DNA of 5,419 nucleotides from DASPTT01 sp035623275 (GCA_035623275.1 DASPTT010000035.1:1-5419); one strand, 5' to 3'; positions 1 through 5,388 are shown, numbered from the stretch's first letter. The notes: generated by a model not told the origin, from the letters alone. Numbers and translations are program-made.

Positions 1-128
1 GGCTCGTGTCCGGTGTCGGCGCCCTGGCGTGGCACGCTCCCGCGGGGGACTTCGATGCGGTGTGCGAGCAGCTGCGCGACCCGGGCCTGGCCCGGCGCGC
101 CGGGCGGCTGGCCGACGCCCGCGCCTGA
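1..128 (+). CDS. C-terminal end of an unidentified protein (5' truncated by window edge)
   Basis: An open frame enters from the left edge (first full codon at base 3) and ends at TGA 126-128, giving about 41 residues beginning LVSGVGALAWHAP and ending RRAGRLADARA. Codons end almost entirely in G or C, as in the neighbouring genes, and the frame stops just 16 bases before the convergent ligase stop, which is typical of a true gene end. The acidic and hydrophobic residues followed by an Arg/Ala-rich tail resemble the C-terminal helix of many actinobacterial enzymes (for example some glycosyltransferases), but there is too little to assign a family. A longer plus-strand open frame starting at base 13 in another phase runs antisense through the ligase and is judged spurious. 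Confidence 0.55.
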   Translation, partial: LVSGVGALAWHAPAGDFDAVCEQLRDPGLARRAGRLADARA

Positions 129-136
129 TCGGGGCC

Positions 137-158
137 CCGCCGGGTCAGCGGCCGGCGG
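137..158. terminator. GC-rich stem-loop between convergent genes, possible terminator
   Basis: Bases 137-143 (CCGCCGG) and 152-158 (CCGGCGG) are perfect 7-bp inverted arms around an 8-base loop. A 10-bp palindrome, CGGGGCCCCG, lies next to it at 130-139. The structure sits where the plus-strand gene (stop 126-128) and the minus-strand ligase (stop 145-147) converge and overlaps the last ligase codons. There is no T-tract on either side, so this is not a canonical intrinsic terminator. In such GC-rich DNA short inverted repeats also arise by chance. Confidence 0.3.
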
Positions 159-1221
159 CGAAGACCTCGCTGATCTCCTCGGGCACGGGTGCGTCGAGCT
201 GGGCGTAGGTGCACGACTCGGGGGTGCGGTCGCTGCGCCAGCGACGGAACGACGTGGCGTGACGGAACCGGTCCCCCTGCAGGTGGTCGTAGGACACCTC
301 GCAGACCAGCTCGGGCCGGAGCGGCTCCCACGACAGGTCCTTCCCGGCGCTCCAGCGACTCTGGCCGCCGGGCATGCGCCCGCCCGCGCCGGTCTCGGCG
401 TCGGCGGCGCCCCAGTTCCACGGGTGACCCTCCAGGGCGTCGGCGCGGTAGGGCTCGAGCACCTCGGCGAACTCGCGGCGGCGGGCCACGGCGAATCCCG
501 ACGCCACCCCGACGTGATGCAGCGTCCCGTGGTCGTCGTGGAGGCCGAGGAGGAGCGACCCCACGCCGCCGCCGTCCTTGTGGGTGCGGAACCCGCCCAC
601 CACGCAGTCGGCGGTGCGCTCGTGCTTGACCTTCACCATGAGCCGCTCGCCTTCGCGGTAGGGGAGCTCGGCGGCCTTGGCCACCACGCCGTCGAGGCCG
701 GCGCCCTCGAAGCGCGAGAACCAGTCCCGGGCCACCGCGGGGTCCGTGGTCACCGGCGTGAGGTGCACCGGTGACTTGGCCCTGCGCAGGGCCTTCTCCA
801 GGGCGGCGCGCCGCGTGGCGTAGCCCTCGTGGCGCAGGTCGTCGTCGCCCAGGGCGAGGAGGTCGAAGGCCACGAACGACGCCGGTGTGGTCTGCGCCAG
901 GAGGCGGACCCGGGACGCGGCGGGGTGGATCCGCTGGGTCAAGGCGTCGAAGTCCAGGCCCGAGGGCCCCGCGATCACGATCTCCCCGTCGACGACGCAC
1001 CGATCGGGCAGGTTGCGGCGCAGCGGGTCGATGAGCTCGGGGAAGTAGCGGGTGAGCGGCTTCTCGTTGCGGCTGCCGAGCTCGACGTCGTCGCCGTCGC
1101 GAAAGACGATGCAGCGGAACCCGTCCCACTTCGGCTCGTAGTGGAGTCCCGCCCCCTCGGGCAGCTCGCGCGAGAGCTTGGCCAGCATCGGCGACACCGG
1201 AGGTGGGACCGGGAGTGACAC
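145..1221 (-). CDS. ligC: ATP-dependent DNA ligase, LigC/LigD-ligase type
   Basis: This protein (358 aa) seals nicks through an enzyme-adenylate intermediate. Adenylation domain, residues ~10-200: motif I EPKWDGFR with nucleotidyl-lysine K31 and R36; SRNEK around R51; motif III DGE at 79-80 with E80; FVAFDLL at 116-122; motif IV around GLDGVVAK (175-182); motif V VKVKH with K197 and K199. The rest (~203-325) is an OB-fold ending in a motif VI-like RFRHATSFRRWRSD. There is no polymerase or phosphoesterase domain, so this is a stand-alone ligase of about the usual LigC length. The start is GTG (1219-1221), followed by the family-typical LPVPPPVSPMLAKL; no earlier start exists because the upstream gene's TGA lies in frame six codons before. 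I see no Shine-Dalgarno sequence, so translation may be leaderless or by reinitiation. It follows a PHP phosphoesterase and a LigD-type polymerase, suggesting gap-fill-and-seal repair. The choice between LigC and a split LigD ligase rests on architecture only. Confidence 0.93.
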   Translation of the reverse strand: MSLPVPPPVSPMLAKLSRELPEGAGLHYEPKWDGFRCIVFRDGDDVELGSRNEKPLTRYFPELIDPLRRNLPDRCVVDGEIVIAGPSGLDFDALTQRIHPAASRVRLLAQTTPASFVAFDLLALGDDDLRHEGYATRRAALEKALRRAKSPVHLTPVTTDPAVARDWFSRFEGAGLDGVVAKAAELPYREGERLMVKVKHERTADCVVGGFRTHKDGGGVGSLLLGLHDDHGTLHHVGVASGFAVARRREFAEVLEPYRADALEGHPWNWGAADAETGAGGRMPGGQSRWSAGKDLSWEPLRPELVCEVSYDHLQGDRFRHATSFRRWRSDRTPESCTYAQLDAPVPEEISEVFAAGR

Positions 1222-1227
1222 GGGGCG

Positions 1228-1233
1228 ATCGTA
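1228..1233 (-). promoter_or_regulatory. Candidate -10 box (TACGAT) for a leaderless ligase transcript
   Basis: On the minus strand TACGAT fits the actinobacterial -10 consensus TANNNT and is followed by exactly six bases (CGCCCC, 1227-1222) before the ligase GTG. This places a transcription start on the first base of the start codon, the arrangement of leaderless mRNAs common in actinobacteria. It would explain the missing Shine-Dalgarno sequence. No recognisable -35 element is seen at the expected distance, and a six-base degenerate motif can occur by chance. Confidence 0.33.
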
Positions 1234-1239
1234 GGCGTC

Positions 1240-2256
1240 TCAGCCGCCGTGGCCGGCGGTCCAGGCGAGCACGTCGTCGGCGGGCAGCGCGTTGACCACG
1301 ACGTCCGCCTCCACGCCGGCCGCCGCGGCCTTGGCACACCCGCCCCGGAGCCACTCGAGCTGCCCGGGCGCATGGGCGTCCGTGTCGATGGCCACCCGGC
1401 AGCCGAGCTCCAGGGCGAGCGCCAGGAGCTCGTCGGGCGGGTCGAGGCGCTCGGGGCGCGAGTTGATCTCCACCGCGGTGCCGGTGTCCGCGCACGCCTG
1501 GAACACCGCCTTGGCGTCGAAGGCGGAGGGCGGGCGGCCCCGGCCCACCAGGAGGCGGCCGGTGCAGTGGCCGAGGATGTCGGTGTGGGGGCTCTCGATG
1601 GCCGCCAGCATGCGCCGGGTCATCGCCGGGGCGTCCATGCGCAGCTTGGAGTGCACGCTGGCCACCACGACGTCGAGCTCGGCGAGCATCTCCTCGTCCT
1701 GGTCGAGGGTCCCGTCCTCCAGGATGTCGACCTCGATCCCGGTCAGGATCCGGAACGGCGCCAGGCGCTCGTTGACCTGCGCGACGACCTCCAGCTGCGC
1801 CGCCAGGCGCGCGGCGTCGAGACCGTGGGCGACGGTCAGCCGCGGGCTGTGGTCGGTGAGCGCCATGTACCGGCGCCCCAGTGCGGCGGCGGCCTCCGCC
1901 ATCTCGTCGATGGGGCTGCCCCCGTCGGACCAGTCGGAGTGCGAATGGCAGTCTCCGACGATCGACTCGAAGAGCGCCAGCGCCGCGCCCTCCAAGGGTG
2001 TGGGCTCGTCCCCGTCGAGCGCCGCCAGGTAGCGGGGGGTCTCGCCGCGCAGCGCCTCGGCCACGACCCGCGCGGTCGTGTCGCCCACGCCCGGGATCGA
2101 CTGGAGCCGGCCGGCCTTCGCCAGCTCGGCCACGCGTTCGGGCGCCACGCCGGCGACCGCGACGGCCGCCCGGCGAAAGGCCCGGACCTTGTGGGACTCG
2201 GCCCGGTCCCGCTCGAGCAGGTACGCGATGCGGCGCAGCGCTTCGACGGGATCCAC
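1240..2256 (-). CDS. PHP-domain phosphoesterase with PolX-like N-terminal 8-kDa/HhH region, no polymerase core
   Basis: A 338-aa protein resembling the two ends of bacterial PolX without the middle. Residues ~1-80 match the DNA polymerase beta 8-kDa domain: HKVRAFRRAA (22-31) aligns with the 5'-phosphate-binding segment of pol beta, and IPGVG (54-58) is a helix-hairpin-helix turn. Residues ~100-325 form a PHP domain close to that of PolX: HSHSDWSDG (104-112), TDHS (134-137), GIEVDIL (173-179), SVHSK (200-204), GHCTGRLL (229-236), EINSRPERLD (263-272) and DTDAH (291-295). All metal-ligand positions I can place are kept: H104, H106, D111, H136, E175, H202, H230, D293, H295. PolX PHP domains are known 3'-5' exonucleases/3'-phosphoesterases, so end cleaning at gaps is inferred. 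The positions equivalent to pol beta K68 and K72 (the lyase nucleophile) are T60 and V64, so lyase activity is doubtful. GTG start, 7 bases after the polymerase stop. Histidinol phosphatase is a common family-level label but fits poorly here. Confidence 0.88.
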   Translation of the reverse strand: MDPVEALRRIAYLLERDRAESHKVRAFRRAAVAVAGVAPERVAELAKAGRLQSIPGVGDTTARVVAEALRGETPRYLAALDGDEPTPLEGAALALFESIVGDCHSHSDWSDGGSPIDEMAEAAAALGRRYMALTDHSPRLTVAHGLDAARLAAQLEVVAQVNERLAPFRILTGIEVDILEDGTLDQDEEMLAELDVVVASVHSKLRMDAPAMTRRMLAAIESPHTDILGHCTGRLLVGRGRPPSAFDAKAVFQACADTGTAVEINSRPERLDPPDELLALALELGCRVAIDTDAHAPGQLEWLRGGCAKAAAAGVEADVVVNALPADDVLAWTAGHGG

Positions 2257-2260
2257 GTGG

Positions 2261-2266
2261 CCCTCA
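2261..2266 (-). promoter_or_regulatory. Ribosome binding site overlapping the polymerase stop codon
   Basis: On the minus strand the polymerase stop TGA (2266-2264) is the first half of TGAGGG, a Shine-Dalgarno-like sequence four bases before the PHP gene's GTG (2256-2254). A ribosome terminating on the polymerase gene would therefore sit on the initiation site of the next gene, which suggests translational coupling and supports this GTG as the start. Confidence 0.5.
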
Positions 2267-3274
2267 GGGCTTCCTCGCCCGGCTGGGGGCGACGCGGGTC
2301 GGCTCGTCGGGCATCTTCGGGTACTCGGGCGGCCAGGGCGCGTCGAGCAGGCCCCGGGCGCGGTCGAGCTCGGCCAGCTCGAGCAGCGGCTCCAGGGACT
2401 GGGGCCGTTCGCCCATGGCGGCCCACGGGTCGCCGTGGTCGGCCAGGCGCGTCGGGACGGTGGCGACGGTGAGCTCGTCGGGCTGCACGGTGTCGACCTC
2501 GGCCCAGGTCAGCGGCGTGGAGACCTGGCCGCCCGTGCGCGGCCGGGCGAACCAGGCGCCGAAGACGGTCTTGTGGGGCGCGTTCTGGTTGAAGTCGACG
2601 AACACCCGCGCCCCGCGCTCCTCCTTCCACCAGTTGGCCGTGATGCGCTCGGGGTGGCGCCGCTCGAGCTCGCGCGCCAGCGCCAGGGCGCAGGACCGGA
2701 CCTCGATGCTGTCCCAGCGCGGCTCCAGGCGGACGTAGACGTGCACGCCCCGGTTGCCGGTCGTCTTCGGGTAGCCCTCGACCCCGAGCTCCTCCAGCAG
2801 CACATGCGTGTGCGCGGCGGCCACGCGCACGTCGTCGAAGTCGGTGCCGGGCTGGGGGTCGAGGTCGATGCGCAGCTCGTCGGCATGGGCGGGGTCCGCC
2901 GCCCGGTAGGGCCAGACGTGGAGCCCGAGGCAGCCCATGTTGACGGCCCACAGCACGTGGGCGACGTCCGCGATCACCAGCGCGTTGGAGGTCGTGCCGT
3001 TGGGCGTGGCCACCACCGTGGACTCGAGCCATGCCGGCGCGCCGGCGGGGACGCGCTTTTGGAAGAAGGACTTGCCCCCGGCGCCTTCGGGATAGCGCTC
3101 GAGCAGCGCCGGGCGCCCACCGGCCACCGCCAGCAGGGGGTCGCCGACGGCGATGTAGTACTGGACCAGGTCCCACTTGGTGGCGCCGAGGTCGGGGAAG
3201 TACACCTTGTCGGGGCTCGAGATGACCACCTCGTGTCCCGACACCTCCAGGGCGCGCACCTCCTTGCCGGCCAC
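2264..3274 (-). CDS. LigD-type DNA primase-polymerase (Prim-Pol), stand-alone
   Basis: With the GTG start at 3274 this is a 336-aa archaeo-eukaryotic-primase-fold polymerase of the LigD polymerase-domain/Prim-PolC family, which fills short gaps and often prefers ribonucleotides. The N-terminus (SSPDKVYFPD at 19-28, KSFFQKR at 68-74) is family-typical. Catalytic acids: DLD (D137, D139) and D227 in VFVDFNQN (224-231). Other conserved sites: H178 in TTGNRGVHVYV, R220, Q230, R244 and the STPLTW block (252-257). As I recall, these positions coincide with the numbering of the M. tuberculosis LigD polymerase domain, supporting the chosen start. The open frame extends to 3457 but overlaps the peptidase and gives Arg-rich non-family sequence; GTG at 3319 and 3259 are alternatives. 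There is no ligase or PE domain: a PHP phosphoesterase and a ligase are encoded directly downstream instead. Mycobacterial Prim-PolC beside LigC is the closest known parallel. Confidence 0.92.
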   Translation of the reverse strand: MAGKEVRALEVSGHEVVISSPDKVYFPDLGATKWDLVQYYIAVGDPLLAVAGGRPALLERYPEGAGGKSFFQKRVPAGAPAWLESTVVATPNGTTSNALVIADVAHVLWAVNMGCLGLHVWPYRAADPAHADELRIDLDPQPGTDFDDVRVAAAHTHVLLEELGVEGYPKTTGNRGVHVYVRLEPRWDSIEVRSCALALARELERRHPERITANWWKEERGARVFVDFNQNAPHKTVFGAWFARPRTGGQVSTPLTWAEVDTVQPDELTVATVPTRLADHGDPWAAMGERPQSLEPLLELAELDRARGLLDAPWPPEYPKMPDEPTRVAPSRARKP

Positions 3275-3281
3275 CGCGTCG

Positions 3282-3287
3282 ACCCTA
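3282..3287 (-). promoter_or_regulatory. Candidate -10 box (TAGGGT) at the head of the repair module
   Basis: On the minus strand TAGGGT matches TANNNT and lies seven bases before GTG 3274-3272, so a leaderless transcript could begin on the polymerase start codon. It sits in the 71-bp gap (3275-3345) between the peptidase stop and the polymerase start, the only real gap among the five co-oriented genes. The same bases contain AGGG and could serve instead as a weak Shine-Dalgarno sequence. The gap also holds a small hairpin (GCACC 3323-3327 with GGTGC 3337-3341). No -35 element is evident. Confidence 0.33.
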
Positions 3288-3345
3288 CCCGCCGGTGTGC
3301 GATCCTCGCCCTGGCCCACGGCGCACCACCACCTCGGGTGCAGGG

Positions 3346-3690
3346 CTACGACCGGCCCAGTTCGTCGAGGCGGTCGTCGTCGATGCCGAAGTGGTGGGCG
3401 ATCTCGTGGACCACGGTCTCGCGCACCATGTCGACGACGTCGTCCTCGGAGTCGCACGACGCACAGATGGTCTGCTGGAAGATGGTGATGCGATCGGGCA
3501 TCACGAACGAGTACCCGTCGTCGCGCTCGGTCAGGGGGATCCCCTCGTAGAGACCGAGCAGGTCTCCCGGGGGGGTCTCGTCGTCGACGATGACGGCCAC
3601 GTTGTCCATGGCGTCGGCCAGCGCCGGGGGGAGTCCCTCGAGCGCCGCCTCGACGAGTGCCTCGAAGCGTTCCACGTCCACCCGGATCAT
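3346..3690 (-). CDS. Small zincin-like metallopeptidase family protein (DUF1025/PF06262 type)
   Basis: A 114-aa protein, the usual size for this single-domain minimal zincin family. Residues 46-56 (GLYEGIPLTER) and 64-70 (MPDRITI) are characteristic family blocks. The metal site is HEIAHHFGIDD (95-105), an HExxHxxGxxD motif with H95 and H99 as zinc ligands, E96 as the general base and probably D105 as the third ligand. Two cysteines (C76, C79) precede it. There is no signal peptide or membrane segment, so it is expected to be cytoplasmic. The substrate and physiological role of this family are unknown to me. The ATG overlaps the oxidoreductase stop in ATGA (3690-3687), and GGAGGG lies six bases upstream, both fixing the start. 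An open frame extends upstream to 4380 inside the oxidoreductase gene but is Arg/Pro/His-rich shadow sequence. The stop is TAG 3348-3346. Confidence 0.9.
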   Translation of the reverse strand: MIRVDVERFEALVEAALEGLPPALADAMDNVAVIVDDETPPGDLLGLYEGIPLTERDDGYSFVMPDRITIFQQTICASCDSEDDVVDMVRETVVHEIAHHFGIDDDRLDELGRS

Positions 3691-5264
3691 CCGGGGCCCT
3701 CCTCGTGCGACCCCTCCTCGTGCGACCGCCGCCGGTCCGCCAGCAGCGCCATGGCGGCGTTCCGGCCGTTCACCCCGATCACACTGCCGCCGGGGTGCGT
3801 CGCCGCGCCGCAGAGGTAGACGCCGGGCACGCCGGTGCGGGGCGCGAACCGTGACGACCACATCTGCTCGGGCAGGCACTCGCCCTGGAAGATGTGGCCA
3901 CCGGTGAGCCCCACGCGCGCCTCGATGTCCGGCGGCCCGAGCACCTCGCGATACACGATGACGTCGTGCACGTCGGGGGCGAAGCGGCCGATGACGTCGA
4001 TCGCCATGTCGCCGATCTCCTCCCGTCGCTGGGCCCAGGTGCCGCGGGCCAGCGTGTACGGAGCGTACTGGGCGAAGACGCTCATCGTGTGGCCGCCCTC
4101 GGGCGCGATGGACGGGTCGTAGGCGCTCTGGAAGTACAGCTCGCACCACCGGGGCGACGGTGCGCCGCGCCGGCTGGCCAGGCATGCCTCTTGGGTGTCG
4201 TCGATGCCGGTGGTGATGGTCACCAGGCCCAGATGCGGCTCCACCTCGGTGCGGGCGCTGAACGTGGGGAGGCGGGACAGGCCGCAATTGATCTTCAGGA
4301 CCGGGCTGTCCGTGCGCCACGACCCGACCCGCCGGCGGAACGCGTCGGGCACGGCCCGGGGGTCGGGCCCCTCGTCGCACAGCGCCAACGCCACCTTCGG
4401 GTCGGCGTTGACCACGACCGAGGACGTCCGGATCGTGTCACCGCCGGCGAGGATGACGCCCGTGCCGGGATGGATGGCGGCGACCTCCACGCCACAGGCC
4501 AGCGTGGCGCCGGCGTCGATCGCCGCGTCCGCCAGCGCGAACGAGACGCGGCCCATGCCGCCGACGACGTAGCCCCACGCGCCGGCCACGCCGTCGATGG
4601 TGCCCATGGTGTGCATGAGGTGGACCGCGGCCGTGCCCGGGTCCCGGGGACCCGCATAGGTGCCGATGATGCCCTGGCCGGCCAATGCCGCCCGCAGCCG
4701 GTCGTCGTGCACGTGCGACTCCACCACGTCCGCGATGGATGCCTCGAAGACCACCTCCAGCGCCTGGCGGTCGTGGTCGAGCAGCTCCTCGATCTCGGCG
4801 CGCTCGGGCGCGTCGCCGACCCACGTGTCGCGCCGTCGCTGTCGCAGCGCCTCGCGGATGCGGGCGAAGAGCTCGCTGTAGGCGAGATAGCCCTCCACGT
4901 CGCCGGGGCAGAGCGCGGACACCGAGGCGGCGCTGCGCGCGGGGTCGTCCCACAGGGCGATCGAGGTCCCGTCCTGAAAGGGGCACCACAGGTGAGGGTC
5001 GACCAGCGCGACCTGGTAGCCGCGTCGTCGCAGGTCGAGCTCGTCGACCACGAGCGGGTGGAGGAGCCCCACCAGGTAGGCGCACGGGCTCACGAGGAAG
5101 CGGTCGTCCTCGAAGGGACGTTCCAGCGTGCACGCGCCCCCGAGACGGTCGCGGCGCTCGAGGACGAGGACGTCGAGGCCGTTGCGGGCGAGATAGGCGG
5201 CCGCGGCGAGCCCGTTGTGCCCCCCGCCCACGACGACCACGTCCCAGCGCCGGGTCGTCATCAT
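3687..5264 (-). CDS. FAD-dependent oxidoreductase, phytoene desaturase-like / PYROXD2-like
   Basis: With the ATG at 5264 this is a 525-aa flavoprotein of the amine-oxidase/phytoene-desaturase superfamily (COG1233 type). The N-terminus carries the FAD-binding Rossmann motif VVGGGHNGLAAAAYLARNG (11-29), the ribose-binding acid in LVLERR (E36) and LGGACT (41-46). Mid-region blocks GIIGTYAG (198-205) and HTMGTIDG..GAWGYVVGGMG (218-238) and the late IFQGEC..EQMW (458-469) are typical of bacterial PYROXD2-like proteins. The second FAD signature is VYLCGAATHPGG...GRNAA (482-504). It is soluble, with no signal peptide. No other carotenoid genes are present, so carotenoid desaturation should not be assumed; the real substrate is unknown. 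Start: tandem ATGs at 5264 and 5261 give the family-like N-terminus TTRRWDVVVVGGG. ATG 5276 and an upstream TTG at 5345 are in frame but have no clear ribosome site. The C-terminus ends in a duplicated SHEEG SHEEG, and the stop overlaps the metallopeptidase ATG. Confidence 0.88.
   Translation of the reverse strand: MMTTRRWDVVVVGGGHNGLAAAAYLARNGLDVLVLERRDRLGGACTLERPFEDDRFLVSPCAYLVGLLHPLVVDELDLRRRGYQVALVDPHLWCPFQDGTSIALWDDPARSAASVSALCPGDVEGYLAYSELFARIREALRQRRRDTWVGDAPERAEIEELLDHDRQALEVVFEASIADVVESHVHDDRLRAALAGQGIIGTYAGPRDPGTAAVHLMHTMGTIDGVAGAWGYVVGGMGRVSFALADAAIDAGATLACGVEVAAIHPGTGVILAGGDTIRTSSVVVNADPKVALALCDEGPDPRAVPDAFRRRVGSWRTDSPVLKINCGLSRLPTFSARTEVEPHLGLVTITTGIDDTQEACLASRRGAPSPRWCELYFQSAYDPSIAPEGGHTMSVFAQYAPYTLARGTWAQRREEIGDMAIDVIGRFAPDVHDVIVYREVLGPPDIEARVGLTGGHIFQGECLPEQMWSSRFAPRTGVPGVYLCGAATHPGGSVIGVNGRNAAMALLADRRRSHEEGSHEEGPG
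3697..3702 (-). promoter_or_regulatory. Strong ribosome binding site (GGAGGG) of the metallopeptidase gene
   Basis: On the minus strand GGAGGG lies six bases before ATG 3690-3688, inside the last codons of the oxidoreductase. With the ATGA overlap this predicts coupled translation of the two genes. The site is one copy of a 15-base tandem duplication, so a second GGAGGGG lies 15 bases further upstream. Confidence 0.6.
3697..3725 (-). repeat. 15-base direct tandem duplication at the 3' end of the oxidoreductase gene
   Basis: The 14 bases ccctcctcgtgcga occur at 3697-3710 and again, identical, at 3712-3725, a period of 15 bases (five codons). On the minus strand each copy encodes SHEEG, giving a duplicated C-terminal pentapeptide, and each carries a GGAGGG Shine-Dalgarno core. 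Only the 3'-most copy is correctly spaced for the metallopeptidase ATG. It looks like a recent slippage duplication in a dispensable tail. Confidence 0.75.
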
Positions 5265-5346
5265 GCGGAGCGGCATGGGCAGGCCCACCGCTCCGAGCAC
5301 GTCGCCGACCGTCACGGCGTCCAAGGCTCGCACAGGAACCGTCAAC

Positions 5347-5364
5347 GGGGTTCACAGGCACCCC
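5347..5364. promoter_or_regulatory. Short inverted repeat in the divergent intergenic region, possible operator
   Basis: GGGGT (5347-5351) and ACCCC (5360-5364) form 5-bp inverted arms around eight bases, directly beside a second small palindrome CCGTCAACGG (5339-5348). They lie in the roughly 120-base region upstream of the oxidoreductase start (5264) and before a possible plus-strand gene start, where promoters and an operator would be expected. On the minus strand TTGAC (5345-5341) resembles a -35 core, but I find no TANNNT at the right distance. The repeats are short enough to be chance. Confidence 0.22.
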
Positions 5365-5388
5365 TCAGGTTGGGCGGGGAGGATGGCG

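Noticed and set aside
13..774. 253-codon plus-strand open frame antisense to the ligase
   Set aside because: The opposite strand carries all ligase motifs; the plausible plus-strand gene end is in a different phase and stops at 128.
1240..2256. Annotation of the PHP protein as histidinol phosphatase
   Set aside because: The PHP motifs follow the PolX pattern, an 8-kDa/HhH DNA-binding head is present, and the neighbours are DNA repair genes rather than his genes.
1249..2472. 407-codon plus-strand open frame antisense to the PHP gene and the polymerase end
   Set aside because: Low-complexity basic and valine-rich product with no motif, spanning the border of two well-supported minus-strand genes.
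1836..3176. 446-codon minus-strand open frame overlapping polymerase and PHP genes
   Set aside because: An Arg/Pro/Ala-rich alternate phase of two genes that carry intact catalytic motifs in their own frames.
3275..3457. N-terminal extension of the polymerase to 3457
   Set aside because: The first part overlaps the peptidase gene and is Arg-rich; catalytic residue spacing and a TANNNT box favour GTG 3274.
2078..3550. 490-codon plus-strand open frame antisense to the polymerase
   Set aside because: It crosses three minus-strand genes and has no domain signature; shadow coding of GC-rich DNA.
3691..4380. N-terminal extension of the metallopeptidase frame
   Set aside because: It overlaps the oxidoreductase gene and is Arg/Pro/His-rich; family-like sequence begins exactly at ATG 3690, which has a good ribosome site.
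3687..5264. Annotation of the flavoprotein as phytoene desaturase (crtI)
   Set aside because: Motifs fit the broader PYROXD2-like group, and no carotenoid biosynthesis gene is present in the window.
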